In this document: positions 1 through 9,588 of the stretch, piece by piece
Numbering within the stretch: position 1 is the stretch's first letter
How the letters are laid out: each line of letters opens with the position of its first letter
NCBI GenBank assembly: GCA_013821475.1
Contig: JACDGU010000005.1
Coordinates: forward strand, 1 to 38,554
Source: Solirubrobacterales bacterium
Lineage (GTDB): Bacteria > Actinomycetota > Thermoleophilia > Solirubrobacterales > 70-9
Direction of reading: 5' to 3'
DNA length: 38,554 nucleotides
The notes under the pieces: generated by a model
Seen by the model: only the letters and a program-made list of their open reading frames with translations
Database searches by the model: none
What the model was told of the DNA's origin: nothing
Made by a program: the position numbers and the translations under genes

Positions 1-249
1 CCCGGACACCGCGCCGGCGCCCGTGGTGGCCACGGTCGCCGCACTGGCGCTGGGCGCGGGCGGTGGCGGTGGCGAATGGGCGGCGCGGGCGGCGGAGACG
101 GAGGCGGAGCCGTCGTCGCCGAGCCCGGTGAGCGGCCAGTTCTTGAAGACCTGGGCCGAAACGAGCAGGACGAAGACTGCGATGGCGATCGCGATCAGCG
201 TCGCTCCCGACATCGCACTCACCATGTAAGTGCGAGCTTGACGGACCAT
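1..249 (-). CDS. N-terminal part of a single-TM membrane-anchored protein, truncated by window edge
   Basis: Open frame from ATG at 249 to the edge: MVRQARTYMVSAMSGATLIAIAIAVFVLLVSAQVFKNWPLTGLGDDGS...; hydrophobic segment then Pro/Ala-rich linker. Not in the ORF track because it lacks a stop. Confidence 0.5.
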   Translation of the reverse strand, partial: MVRQARTYMVSAMSGATLIAIAIAVFVLLVSAQVFKNWPLTGLGDDGSASVSAARAAHSPPPPPAPSASAATVATTGAGAVSG

Positions 250-256
250 CCGATTG

Positions 257-1173
257 CTAAAGGTATCCCATTGGGTCGGTGACCTCACCATTTATACGAA
301 CCTCGAAATGAAGGTGAGGTCCGAGGCAGTAGCCGGTGCACCCGGTGTAACCGATGATCTCGCCCTGGTCGACCGACTGCCCGGGCCGAGACCGCGAAGG
401 AGCTCTGGTGGGCGTAACAGGTGGAGAGCCCGCCGCCGTGATCGATGCAGGTGTAGTTGCCGTAGCCGCCGGCGCGGGGCGAAGCCGGAGGCGAGCTGAG
501 CGGCGATCTTGCCCTGGATCGCCGCCACCGAGCCGTCTAGCTCACCTTCGCGTTCGCCGATCTCGGCCAGCGCCGCAACCCGCTGAGCACGGGCGGCCAA
601 GAGCCGGCGCTGGCGATCCTTCAACGCGGTGCGGGAATCGGCGAGCTGACGCTCTTCGGAGGCGATCGCGCCGCGAGCGCTCTCGATCGTGTTCTTGGCG
701 GCGCGCCGGCGGGCGACGATCCGGTCGGCCTCGTCCCGCGGTTCGGTGACCCGGCTCACGATCGCCTCGTCCATCCCCTGCAGCCGGTCGAGGTATTCGG
801 CGCGGGCGGAGATCTCGCCGATGTCGGCCGAGCCGACGACCACCCCGATCAGGTCCGGGCTGCCGCTCTTATACATCGCGACCAGCCGCCGGCGCAGCGC
901 CGCGACGGCCCATCCGAGGTGGGCGCGGACGCGGTCGAGCCTGCCCTTGGCGATGTCGAGGAAGGAGACCGGCCGGCCGAGCTGCCCCTGCTTGGCGACG
1001 AGCCGATCGCGGACCGCGGCCTCGCGGCTGCGGATCCCTGCGACCGCACCGGTCAGGCGTACGATCCTGTCGCCGAACTCGGTGATCAGGAGCAGCGCGC
1101 AGATCGAGGCGGCGAAGGCGCCCAGCGCGGTCGCGACGAGGCGGTTGCAGAACATCGTTCCGAGGCCTGTCAA
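257..1173 (-). pseudogene. Degraded coiled-coil / M23 (LytM-type) peptidoglycan endopeptidase
   Basis: Frame 1 gives the coiled-coil N-domain (REAAVRDRLVAKQGQL...AEYLDRLQGMDEA...). The C-terminal M23 motifs appear only after two frame changes: GGYGNYTCIDHGGGLSTCYAHQSSFAVS, then GQSVDQGEIIGYTGCTGYCLGPHLHFEVRINGEVTDPMGYL-stop at 257. Confidence 0.75.
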
Positions 1174-1225
1174 AGCCGATTTCCCGTCTGCCGGCTGCGC
1201 GCGGGGTGCAACCGCACTTGCTGGC

Positions 1226-2170
1226 TCAGGCGCCGCTGGGAACGTTCTCGACGTGCAGCAGACCCCCTTCGGCCTCCTCCTCCATCTGCAGCGTCGTGTG
1301 CTCGATCCCGAACTCCTCGCCGAGGGTCAGCTCGAGCCGGCGGCGGATCAGGTCGCGATCGACGTCCTGGGCGACGACGACGTGGGCGGCGGCGGCGGTG
1401 AGCCCGGCGGTCACCGTCCAGACGTGCAGATCGTGAACCGAGCGGACACCGGGCTCGCGGCAGATCGTCGCCCCCATCGCTTCGACGTCGAGGTTGGCCG
1501 GCGCCGACTCCATCAGCACATCGAAGGGCTCCTTGATCAGCCGCCAGGAGGAGGCGAGGACGAGGCCCGAGATCAGCAGGCCGGCGATCGGGTCGACGAT
1601 CGCCGAGCCACCGGCGAGGACGAAGCCGCCGGCGAGGACGACGCCGAGCGAGCCGAGCGCATCGGCTGCGCTGTGGCGCAGCACGCCCTCGAGGTTGAGG
1701 TCCTCGCGCTGGCCGCGGGCGAGGACCAGCGTCGCCGCCAGGTTCCCGGCGAGCCCGAGGAGGCCGAGGGCGAGGACGCCTGCGCCGTCGATCCCGGGCG
1801 GGTCGGAGAGGCGACCGACAGCGGCGATCGCGATGCCGACGCTGACCACGACCAGAAGCAGGCCGTTGACCAGCGCCGCCAGCACCTCCGAGCGCTGGTA
1901 GCCGAACGTGCGGTTGCCCGCCGCCGGCATCGAGGCGAGCCGGGTGGCGATCAGGGCGAGGACGATCGAGCCGACGTCGGAGAGCAGGTGGCCGGCGTCG
2001 GCGAGCACCGCCAGCGAGCCGGTGAGGATGCCACCGACCGCCTCGGCGACGAGCAGGCCGACGTTGATCCCCAGTGCCACCCGCATCCGCCCGCGGCTGT
2101 CCTCGCGCCGCGCTTCCAGAGCGTGGGCACCGAAGCCGTGGCTATGGCCCGCGTGGTCGTGCGAGTGCAT
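1226..2170 (-). CDS. Cation diffusion facilitator (CDF) family heavy-metal efflux transporter
   Basis: His-rich N-terminus MHSHDHAGHSHG and the CDF signature LADAGHLLSDVGSIVLALIA; start placed at the ATG at 2170. Confidence 0.9.
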   Translation of the reverse strand: MHSHDHAGHSHGFGAHALEARREDSRGRMRVALGINVGLLVAEAVGGILTGSLAVLADAGHLLSDVGSIVLALIATRLASMPAAGNRTFGYQRSEVLAALVNGLLLVVVSVGIAIAAVGRLSDPPGIDGAGVLALGLLGLAGNLAATLVLARGQREDLNLEGVLRHSAADALGSLGVVLAGGFVLAGGSAIVDPIAGLLISGLVLASSWRLIKEPFDVLMESAPANLDVEAMGATICREPGVRSVHDLHVWTVTAGLTAAAAHVVVAQDVDRDLIRRRLELTLGEEFGIEHTTLQMEEEAEGGLLHVENVPSGA

Positions 2171-2192
2171 GCCTGCGAGCTTAAGACCAGAG

Positions 2193-2300
2193 GGAGGGTC
2201 GGGTGCCCCTCCTCTTGCCTGACTGGCTGGATCGCTGGGAGTCGTCCGAGATCGCTTTTGGGCCAGCGGCACAAACGTTCGGAGGGGCACCCCGACCTCC
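2193..2300. repeat. Imperfect inverted repeat (about 19-bp arms, 68-nt interior)
   Basis: ggagggtcgggtgcccctcc (2193-2212) pairs with ggaggggcaccccgacctcc (2281-2300), one bulge per arm. Confidence 0.75.
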
Positions 2301-2336
2301 ACCCGTCCCCAAATCCGGACAGAGAGATCGGACCGA

Positions 2337-2375
2337 GGTTGAGGTTTTCTGCGCTATCCGTGGAAAAGCTCAACC
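2337..2375. repeat. Stem-loop
   Basis: ggttgaggttttc ... gaaaagctcaacc, inverted repeat with one mismatch. Confidence 0.6.
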
Positions 2376-2484
2376 GCTTGGGCTCCGATTCGGGGTCTGA
2401 GTCCGGAAAAGCTTCCGTCCCTCAAGCTCCCCGGTCCCCGGGAGCTCTCGTTCCCCCGGAACCTTCGAGCGAGACGACGAGGGA

Positions 2485-2540
2485 ATCGGGTGGGGCTCGC
2501 CAAGCCTCCCCGCTTTTCGCGCAGGTGCGTCCCACCCGAT
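2485..2540. repeat. Palindromic element with 10-bp perfect inverted ends
   Basis: atcgggtggg (2485-2494) and cccacccgat (2531-2540); its interior is part of the 53-bp repeat shared with 38502-38554. Confidence 0.75.
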
Positions 2541-2554
2541 CCCCGCTCGCCTGC

Positions 2555-3829
2555 CTAAGCCGGAACCGGCTCCTTCGCCGCCTCTGACTGGGCCATCGCT
2601 TTCGCGGCGACCTCCGCTCCGTATTCGAAGCGCTCGGCGTATTCGCGCGCCTGCATCCGCGAGATGACCATCCGCTGAATCTCCGCGGTGCCCTCGAACA
2701 GCTGGTAGATCTTGGCGTCGCGGAACCACTTCTCGAGCGGGCACTCGGTGTTCCAGGCATAGGGGCCGACCAGGTCCATCAGCGTCGTCGTCGCCCACAT
2801 CGTCACGTCGCCGGCCTTGAGCTTCGACATCGAGCCCTGGCCACCGGTCATCGGCACGCCGTTGCGGCCCATCCAGGAGGCGCGCTGGACCAGCAACCGG
2901 GCCGATTCGATCTCGGTCGCGACGTCGGCCAGCGTCTGCTGGACGCGCTGCATTTTCAGCATCGGCACGCCGCCTTCGGAGCGGCTGTCGAGGTACTCGA
3001 GGGTCCACTCGTAGGCCGCCTGGGCGATGCCCAGGGCGGAGGCGCCGACGATCGGCCGGGTGATCTCGAAGGTCGCCAGCGCGTCGGCCGAGCGCGAGCG
3101 CTTGCCGGAGCGGGCGCGCTCGAGCTTGCGCTCCAGCTTCTCCTCGCCGCCGAGCAGGTTCTCGACCGGGACCCGGCATTCGTCGAGCACGACCTCGGCC
3201 GTGTGCGAAGCGCGGATCCCGAGCTTCGACTCCTTCTTGCCCTGGCTCAGGCCTAGGGTGTCCTTGCCGACCACGAACGAGGCCTGGCCGCCGGTGCCGA
3301 GCGCGGGGTCGACGGTGGCGACGACGACGTGGACATCGGCGATGCCGCCGTTGGTGATGAAGACCTTGGTCCCGTTGAGGACGAACTCGTCGCCATCACG
3401 CCTGGCCGTCGTCTTCAGGCTCTTGACGTCGGAGCCGGCCTGGGGCTCGGTCACCGCATAGGCGCCGAGCTTGATCTCGTCGCCGACGCCGAAGCACTCC
3501 GGGACCCAGTAGCCGATCTGCTCGGGGGTGCCGCTGGCGGCGATGCCGGCCGCGGCGAGGCCCGAGCCGGCGATCGCCAGAGCGGTGCCGGCGCAGCCCC
3601 AGTGCAGCTCCTCGGCGGCGATCACTCCCATCATGCCCTCGGAGTCGCCGGCCTGGCGCTGAAGCGCCTCGATCCCCTGGAATCCCTGGCGGCGCGCCTC
3701 CGCGACGACCTCCCAGGGCATGCTCTCCTCTTCGTCGTGCTTGCGCGCGGCGGGGCGGATCACCTCGCGGGCGAACTTGCGGCACTTCGCCTGAAACTCG
3801 CGCTGCTCCTCGTTGAGTTCGAAATTCAT
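2555..3829 (-). CDS. Acyl-CoA dehydrogenase
   Basis: [28 protein letters not shown]..., [35 protein letters not shown] with catalytic EGT motif. Confidence 0.95.
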   Translation of the reverse strand: MNFELNEEQREFQAKCRKFAREVIRPAARKHDEEESMPWEVVAEARRQGFQGIEALQRQAGDSEGMMGVIAAEELHWGCAGTALAIAGSGLAAAGIAASGTPEQIGYWVPECFGVGDEIKLGAYAVTEPQAGSDVKSLKTTARRDGDEFVLNGTKVFITNGGIADVHVVVATVDPALGTGGQASFVVGKDTLGLSQGKKESKLGIRASHTAEVVLDECRVPVENLLGGEEKLERKLERARSGKRSRSADALATFEITRPIVGASALGIAQAAYEWTLEYLDSRSEGGVPMLKMQRVQQTLADVATEIESARLLVQRASWMGRNGVPMTGGQGSMSKLKAGDVTMWATTTLMDLVGPYAWNTECPLEKWFRDAKIYQLFEGTAEIQRMVISRMQAREYAERFEYGAEVAAKAMAQSEAAKEPVPA

Positions 3830-3856
3830 GGATTCCTTCCTCGACCGTGGACCGAT

Positions 3857-3877
3857 TGACTGGTCAGTCAGCCAGTC
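3857..3877. promoter_or_regulatory. Operator-like motif TGACTGGTCAGTCAGCCAGTC
   Basis: TGACTG-GT-CAGTCA inverted repeat 28 bp upstream of the acyl-CoA dehydrogenase start; near-identical site upstream of the thiolase (12625-12643). Confidence 0.6.
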
Positions 3878-3966
3878 CGCCCAACTGTACCCGACCGAAG
3901 CGGCGGAGTGTCCGACAGCCAGGGTGCGATCGCCGCCTCGACAGAGCCACGTGTAGCGTTCGGCCG

Positions 3967-5388
3967 GTGAGCCCTGAGCGACCGATCAACGCCGACGAGC
4001 GGGCACCCGAGCCCTCCGAGGCGCCCGCGGCGGCGAAGGCCCAGTCCGCCCCGCCGGCAGCGAAGTCGCCACCCGCGCCCCCGACGCCCGAACCAGCCAA
4101 AGCGAGGCTCGATGCGCCGGCGCCAAAGGCCTCGGCGCCCAGGCCGAGGAGAAATCGCGGGCGCCGGCCGATGCCGCTGACGCCGAAGCTGCTCGCCACC
4201 CTGGTCCTGATCGCGATCGCCTTCATCGTCGCCGCCGTGATCGGTGGCAGCGGCGGCTCCAAGCACGACACCGGGTCGAGCGCACCGGCACCGGCGCCGG
4301 CCCTCAGCGCCGACTCGGAAGAAGCCCCGGCCTCCCAGAGCGCCGAACAACTCGGCTACCCCTCCTTCGCGACCGACAACACGACCAGGATCGGCGGCTC
4401 CGACGCGGCGACGAACGCCGCCGCGGTGGCTCTCGCGGTCTTCCCCGGCACCGAACCGAGCCAGCGGCCGAAGGCGGTGACGCTCGTCTCGGAAGAAAAC
4501 TGGGCGGGGGCGGTCGCCGCCTCGGTGCTGATGGCCGAACCGGTCCGGGCGCCGCTGCTCGTGTCCAGTCCGGAGGGGGTGCCGGACGCGACGACCGAAG
4601 CCTTCGAAGCGCTGCAGCCCACCGGCTTCGACGGCGACCACGGCGTCGAAGCGTTCTCGCTCGGCGCGCTCGATGTCCCCGGCGAAGCGAGGACCCGCGA
4701 GCTCGGCGGCGGCGACGCGGCGGCACAGGCCGCGGAAATCGCCAAGCTGCGCGACCGCCTCTTCGACAAGCCGCCCGCACACGTCATCGTCGCCCCCAGC
4801 GCCGACCCGGGATTCGCGATCCCCGCCGCCGCCTGGGCCGCCCGCTCCGGCGACCCGGTCCTCTTCACCAACGCCGACGCCCTGCCGGCCGCGACCGTGG
4901 CAGCGCTGAAGCGCCACAACGAGCTCCCCGTTTACGTCCTCGGACCCCCCTCGGCCATCTCCGCCGGCGTCCTCGCCGAAATCGCCAAGGTCGACAAGCA
5001 CGTCAAGCGCGTCTCCGGCAAGGACCCGGTCGTCAACGCGATCGCCTTCGCCCGCTACGGCGACGGCGGCTTCGGCTGGAATATCAACGATCCCGGCCAC
5101 GGCTTCGTCCTTGCCGCCGCCGACTCGCCGATCGAGGCCGCAGTCGCCTCGCCGCTCTCGGCTTCCGGCACCTGGGGCCCGTTGCTGCTCACCGACAGCG
5201 CCACTAAGCTTCCAGCGAAGCTGGGCAACTACTTTCTCGACGTGAAGCCCGGCTACAGCACCGACCCGACCCGCGCCTTCTACAACCACGTGTGGGTGAT
5301 CGGCGACCAGGAGGCGATTGACGTGAATCAGCAGGCGGAAGTGAACGGGCTGGCGGAGCTGGCCAAGATCGGCGGGGCGCAACGGTGA
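3967..5388 (+). CDS. Membrane-anchored protein with cell wall-binding repeat 2 (CWB2)-like domains
   Basis: Pro/Ala-rich N-terminus, TM helix ([20 protein letters not shown]), repeats such as [19 protein letters not shown] and [23 protein letters not shown] start at 3967 inferred. Confidence 0.7.
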   Translation: MSPERPINADERAPEPSEAPAAAKAQSAPPAAKSPPAPPTPEPAKARLDAPAPKASAPRPRRNRGRRPMPLTPKLLATLVLIAIAFIVAAVIGGSGGSKHDTGSSAPAPAPALSADSEEAPASQSAEQLGYPSFATDNTTRIGGSDAATNAAAVALAVFPGTEPSQRPKAVTLVSEENWAGAVAASVLMAEPVRAPLLVSSPEGVPDATTEAFEALQPTGFDGDHGVEAFSLGALDVPGEARTRELGGGDAAAQAAEIAKLRDRLFDKPPAHVIVAPSADPGFAIPAAAWAARSGDPVLFTNADALPAATVAALKRHNELPVYVLGPPSAISAGVLAEIAKVDKHVKRVSGKDPVVNAIAFARYGDGGFGWNINDPGHGFVLAAADSPIEAAVASPLSASGTWGPLLLTDSATKLPAKLGNYFLDVKPGYSTDPTRAFYNHVWVIGDQEAIDVNQQAEVNGLAELAKIGGAQR

Positions 5389-5633
5389 GCGAATCCGAGA
5401 CCCCGGCCCTGCTCGGCCACGAGCACGAGGTCACAGCCGAGGACATCCGCGCCCTCGCCGGCGCCTCCACCCCCCACTTCGCGCTGCAGGTCCGCAACCG
5501 GATCCGCCGCCTGATCGCGCCGCTGCCGGCGGAGCATCCGGCCCGGCTCGAAGGCGAACGCAAGATCGCCCGGCTCGAAGAGCTCGCCGACCACAGCGGC
5601 GATCCCCGGGGGACCTTGGGAATCAGCCATTGA
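5385..5633 (+). CDS. Small conserved-looking hypothetical protein
   Basis: GTG start overlaps upstream stop by 4 nt and its stop overlaps the next start, consistent with translational coupling; 82 aa. Confidence 0.65.
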   Translation: MSESETPALLGHEHEVTAEDIRALAGASTPHFALQVRNRIRRLIAPLPAEHPARLEGERKIARLEELADHSGDPRGTLGISH

Positions 5634-6292
5634 AGTACCTCGCCCCGGGCGTCTGGCGGCTGGATGAGTTTCCGCGGCCGCTGATCAACGTCTATCTGGC
5701 CGAGGACGTCCTGATCGACGCCGGCCGGCGCTGGGACTCAGGCCGGATCCGCAAGCAGACGGCCGGCATCGGGCTCTCGATGGTGGCTCTGACCCACGTC
5801 CACCCCGATCATCAGGGCTGCGCCGCGACCGTCTGCGAGGAACGCGAGATCCCGCTGGCATGCCACGCGGCCGATGTCGACGCGATGGAGGGCAGGCGCC
5901 CGGTCGCGGCGACGTCGCATCCACTGGCGAAAAGCTTCGGGCGGCTCTGGCAGGGACCGCCGCACCAGGTCGACCGAGTCCTCGAGGAGGGCGACGAGGT
6001 GGCCGGATTTCGGGTCGTCCACGCCCCCGGCCACGCGCCGGGAGAGGTCATCTACTTCCGCGAGTCCGACCGGGTCGCGATCTGCGGGGACGTGATCAGG
6101 AACATCAGCTTCGTCACGGCGCTGAACAAGCTCGACGCGCCGCCCGCGAACCTGACCCCCGACCCGGCCGAGAACCGGCGCTCGATCCGCAAGCTCGCCG
6201 AGCTCGAGCCCTCCCTGATCCTCCCCGGCCACGGCCCCGCCGTGTCCGACATCGGCGCCTTTGACCGCTTCGTTGCGGCTCTGCCGGGTTAA
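5630..6292 (+). CDS. MBL-fold metallo-hydrolase
   Basis: Motifs THVHPDHQG, APGHAPGEV, CGDVI, LPGHGPAV; TTG start overlapping the previous stop. Confidence 0.92.
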   Translation: MKYLAPGVWRLDEFPRPLINVYLAEDVLIDAGRRWDSGRIRKQTAGIGLSMVALTHVHPDHQGCAATVCEEREIPLACHAADVDAMEGRRPVAATSHPLAKSFGRLWQGPPHQVDRVLEEGDEVAGFRVVHAPGHAPGEVIYFRESDRVAICGDVIRNISFVTALNKLDAPPANLTPDPAENRRSIRKLAELEPSLILPGHGPAVSDIGAFDRFVAALPG

Positions 6293-6345
6293 GGGAGTGA
6301 GGTCGGGGGTATCCCCGACTCAGCCACAACCGGAAGGGAGTCCAG

Positions 6346-6870
6346 ATGCGCACACTCAAGAACCTGCGTCCGTCGCCTTCGATGGTCGTCTCGATCCTCG
6401 CCCTGGTCGTCGCCCTCGGCGGCACCGCCTACGCGGCGCAGTCGATCAACGGCGGCTCGATTCAGAAGCAGTCGATCGGTGCCGGCAAGCTCAAGCACAA
6501 GACGCTGACCGGGTACCAGATCAACACCAACAAGCTCGGCGTCATACCCACGGCGAAGCGCGCCACCGGCACCTACTGGGCGGTCGTCAACAACCCCGCC
6601 AGCCCGGGCAACGCGACCCTCGCCCGCGCCAGCGACCCGACCATCACCGCGGCCGAGGGCGGCGGCGCCGTCAACGTGATCTTCCCGGTCAACGTCACCG
6701 GCTGCGCCAACGTCGCCGCGCGCAACAACGCCAGCACGACGATCCCCAACTCGGGTTACGCGCAGACGAACATCTCGCCGGCCAACCCGAACGCGATCGA
6801 AGTCCACACCAGGGACAAAGCCGGCGCCAACGAAGACGCCGATTTCCAGCTGATCGTCGTCTGCCCGTAA
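6346..6870 (+). CDS. Secreted hypothetical protein (Thermoleophilia-style)
   Basis: Signal/TM MRTLKNLRPSPSMVVSILALVVALGGTAYAAQSINGGSIQKQSIGAGKLK...; preceded by aagggag SD. Confidence 0.75.
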   Translation: MRTLKNLRPSPSMVVSILALVVALGGTAYAAQSINGGSIQKQSIGAGKLKHKTLTGYQINTNKLGVIPTAKRATGTYWAVVNNPASPGNATLARASDPTITAAEGGGAVNVIFPVNVTGCANVAARNNASTTIPNSGYAQTNISPANPNAIEVHTRDKAGANEDADFQLIVVCP

Positions 6871-6880
6871 GATTCAAGCA

Positions 6881-7156
6881 ATGGCCGAGGAAGGAATCGA
6901 CACCACCGAGAACGCCCGCGAACTGGCGATCCAGCGCTTGAAGATGAAGCAGGACTTCAAGGGCATGGCCGCCGGTGGAGCCTTCGCGATCCTCGTCACG
7001 ATCGTGATCTGGGCGCTCTCGGGTGCCGGTTACTTCTGGCCCGTCTGGGTCATCCTCGGTGTCGCGGTGGGCGTCGTCGCCACCGGTTGGAAGGTCTACG
7101 GGCCGAGCAACCGGATCAGTGAGGGCGACGTCCAGCGCGAGATGCTCAAGCGCTGA
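6881..7156 (+). CDS. Small membrane protein with two predicted TM helices
   Basis: MAEEGIDTTENARELAIQRLKMKQDFKGMAAGGAFAILVTIVIWALSGAGYFWPVWVILGVAVGVVATGW. Confidence 0.8.
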   Translation: MAEEGIDTTENARELAIQRLKMKQDFKGMAAGGAFAILVTIVIWALSGAGYFWPVWVILGVAVGVVATGWKVYGPSNRISEGDVQREMLKR

Positions 7157-7394
7157 GCCGGTCACTGCTCATCTCCACCCGCTCGCCGCGGAACGGAACC
7201 CCCTCGGCGACCAGCAGCTGCTTCTGCCGCGCGCCCTTGGCGAGCGAGCCGTCGGCGCGGACGACGCGCCACCAGGCGAGGTCGGGCTCGTCGGCGCCGA
7301 AGAGCACACTGCCGGCGAAGCGCGGGGCGCCGGGCGAGACTTCGCCGTAGGTCGCGACCGAGCCCGCCGGGATCGCCCGCACCCGGGCCAGCAC
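7146..7394 (-). CDS. MGMT-family / alkyltransferase-like (ATL) DNA-binding protein
   Basis: VRAIPAGSVATYGEVS...AWWRVVRADGSLAKG...QKQLLVAEGVPF; Trp at the position of the catalytic Cys of the PCHRV motif. Confidence 0.85.
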   Translation of the reverse strand: MLARVRAIPAGSVATYGEVSPGAPRFAGSVLFGADEPDLAWWRVVRADGSLAKGARQKQLLVAEGVPFRGERVEMSSDRLSA

Positions 7395-7423
7395 TTCGCC
7401 TTCGCGATCTGCGGGGGTCGCGA

Positions 7424-8455
7424 TCAGTTCGCGGTGGGGCCGAAGGCGTCGATGATCCGGCCCTGGTACTCGCTCAGCTCCTCGGCCGAGATGAAGTAGG
7501 TCGGCGGGGTGAGGAAGAGGCCGTCAGCGCGCTCGGCGGTCGCCTCGACCCGGGCCCGGACCTTGTCGAGCGGCCCGGCGGCGCAGTAGGTCTCGACCAT
7601 CTCGTCGCTGATCGCCGCCGGGACCGCGGCGAGGTCGCCGCGGCGGAAGGCGTCGCCGGCGGCGACGGCGTTGTCGGTGAAGCCGTGCATCTCCCAGAGC
7701 GGCGCGTAGGTCTTGACCGTCGCGTAGAAGGAGATTGTGCGCCGGGCCATCTCGATCGCCCGACCTTCGTCGTCGTCGATCGCGCAGCAGATGGTCGGCA
7801 GGTAGTCGAAGTCCCCACGCTCGCGGCCCGAGCGACTGAGGCCGGTCTCGAAGCCGTCAACGACGACCTCGTCGATCCACCGCAGGCTCTGGATCGGGTG
7901 ACCGATCAGCCCGTCGGCGACGTCGCCCGCCATCCGCGCCATCCCCGCCTGGACCGCGGCGGTGTAGATCGGCACCGCCTCGCGCGGCGCCTCGTGGGGC
8001 CGCGCCCAGCCCTTGATGTCGATGTCGTAGTACTCGCCTTGGTAGCGGATCGGCTCGCCGGCGCTGGCCTGGCGCATGATCAGTCGGGTCGCCTCGATCG
8101 CCTCGCGCAGGTGTGGCGCCGGTTTGCCGTAGTTGGCGTTGTGCCAGGTCTCGTTCAGCCGTTTGACCCCCGCCCCCATCCCGAAGCGGAAGCGCCCGCC
8201 GGACATCTCGTCGATGTCGAGTGCAGTGATCGCGTGGATGAAGGGGCTGCGGGTGAAGGCCCAGACGATCCCGGTGGCGACGTCGATCCGCTCGGTCTTC
8301 GCCGCCAGGTAGGAGGCCTGGGTGACGGCGCTGCGGAAGAGCTCCGGTGCCCAGACGCACTCGACGCCGGCGGCCTCGGCCCGCAGCGTCTCGGCCTCGA
8401 GGTCGGCAACCGAGTTGCCGATCGCGGCGACGGAGATGCGGTCGAGGGCGCCCAT
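7424..8455 (-). CDS. LLM-class (F420-dependent-like) oxidoreductase
   Basis: SVADLEAETLRAEAAGVECVWAPELF..., ERIDVATGIVWAFTRSPFIHAITALDIDEMSGGRFRFGMGAG. Confidence 0.9.
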   Translation of the reverse strand: MGALDRISVAAIGNSVADLEAETLRAEAAGVECVWAPELFRSAVTQASYLAAKTERIDVATGIVWAFTRSPFIHAITALDIDEMSGGRFRFGMGAGVKRLNETWHNANYGKPAPHLREAIEATRLIMRQASAGEPIRYQGEYYDIDIKGWARPHEAPREAVPIYTAAVQAGMARMAGDVADGLIGHPIQSLRWIDEVVVDGFETGLSRSGRERGDFDYLPTICCAIDDDEGRAIEMARRTISFYATVKTYAPLWEMHGFTDNAVAAGDAFRRGDLAAVPAAISDEMVETYCAAGPLDKVRARVEATAERADGLFLTPPTYFISAEELSEYQGRIIDAFGPTAN

Positions 8456-8462
8456 CGCCGGC

Positions 8463-9587
8463 TCAGGCGGCCGCGGAAACAGCGGCCCGGGAAAGGACCG
8501 CGTCGGCGACCCGCTCGCGGTGCCACCTGGCGTCGCCGAACATCGCCGCGTTGGCGCGGCCGCGCTTGAGGAAGAAGTGGAGGTCGTGCTCCCAGGTGAA
8601 GCCGATCCCGCCGTGGACCTGGATCGAGGCGTCGGGGACGCGCCAGCCGGCGTCGGAGGCGTAGGCCTTGGCCATCGAAGCGGCGAGCGGCAGCCCGGCC
8701 GGCTCGGCGTCGGCGGCCCAGGCGGCGCCGTAATAGGTCGAGCGCGCGTTCTCGGTCTCCAGCAGCATCTGCGCGCAGCGGTGGGAGACCGCCTGGTAGG
8801 CGCCGATCGGACGACCGAACTGTTGGCGGTCTTTGGCGTACTCGACGGCCATCTCCATCGTCCGCTGGGCGATCCCGGTCGACTCGGCGGCGAGGGCCAC
8901 GCAGAGGCGGTTGAAGACGTCCTCGTAGTCGGCGCCGGCGGCCGGCAGGGTGTCCTCGGCGGCGACCCGGACGCCGTCGAAGCGCACGCTCGAGAGGCGG
9001 CGGGTGGTGTCGATCGACACTTCGGTGACGACCGTCAGGCCGGCGGCAGCGCTGTCGACCAGGTGGCGCTTGCCGTCGTCGGTGGCGACGACGAAGAAGT
9101 CGGCGCTGGCGGCGTCGAGGACGAGCACCTTCTCGCCGTGTAGGACGACGCCGCCGTCCTCCGCCCGAGCCTCCATCTTGAAGGCGCCTGGGGTGGCCGT
9201 CGAGCCGGCGTCCCAGAGCGCAGGGGTGCCGCGCTTCTCGCCGACGGCCAGTGGCCGCAGGTAGCGCTCCCGCTGGTCATCGGAGCCGCAGAGGCTGAGC
9301 GCCAGGCCGGAGATCGTGTTCGAGAACAGCGGCGAGGGGGCCAGTGCGTACCCCATCTCCTCGAAGAGGATCGCCAGCTCGACGATGCCGAGGCCCTGCC
9401 CGCCCCACTCCTCGGGAACGGCCAGGCCGGCCCAGCCGAGCTCTACCATCTCGCCCCAGCCGCCGGCGTCGAAGCCGTCGTCGCCGGCGGCCAGCTCGCG
9501 AATCCGCTCCGATTTGAAGCGCGAGGCGAGGAACTCGTGTGCCGTCGCCTTGATCGCCTGCTGCTCGTCGGTGAGGTCGAAGTACAT
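8463..9587 (-). CDS. Acyl-CoA dehydrogenase (non-catalytic-type partner subunit)
   Basis: MYFDLTDEQQAIKATAHEFLASRF...; C-terminus IQVHGGIGFTWEHDLHFFLKRGR lacks the EGT catalytic motif. Confidence 0.9.
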   Translation of the reverse strand: MYFDLTDEQQAIKATAHEFLASRFKSERIRELAAGDDGFDAGGWGEMVELGWAGLAVPEEWGGQGLGIVELAILFEEMGYALAPSPLFSNTISGLALSLCGSDDQRERYLRPLAVGEKRGTPALWDAGSTATPGAFKMEARAEDGGVVLHGEKVLVLDAASADFFVVATDDGKRHLVDSAAAGLTVVTEVSIDTTRRLSSVRFDGVRVAAEDTLPAAGADYEDVFNRLCVALAAESTGIAQRTMEMAVEYAKDRQQFGRPIGAYQAVSHRCAQMLLETENARSTYYGAAWAADAEPAGLPLAASMAKAYASDAGWRVPDASIQVHGGIGFTWEHDLHFFLKRGRANAAMFGDARWHRERVADAVLSRAAVSAAA

Positions 9588-9588
9588 G

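Noticed and set aside
689-2587. 632-aa plus-strand ORF antisense to the M23 and CDF genes
   Set aside because: Shadow ORF of high-GC DNA; low-complexity Arg/Asp/Gly-rich translation, while the opposite strand encodes recognisable families.
6298-6323. gtcgggg-gtat-ccccgac hairpin after the MBL-fold gene
   Set aside because: Short stem without U-tract; common by chance in such GC-rich DNA.
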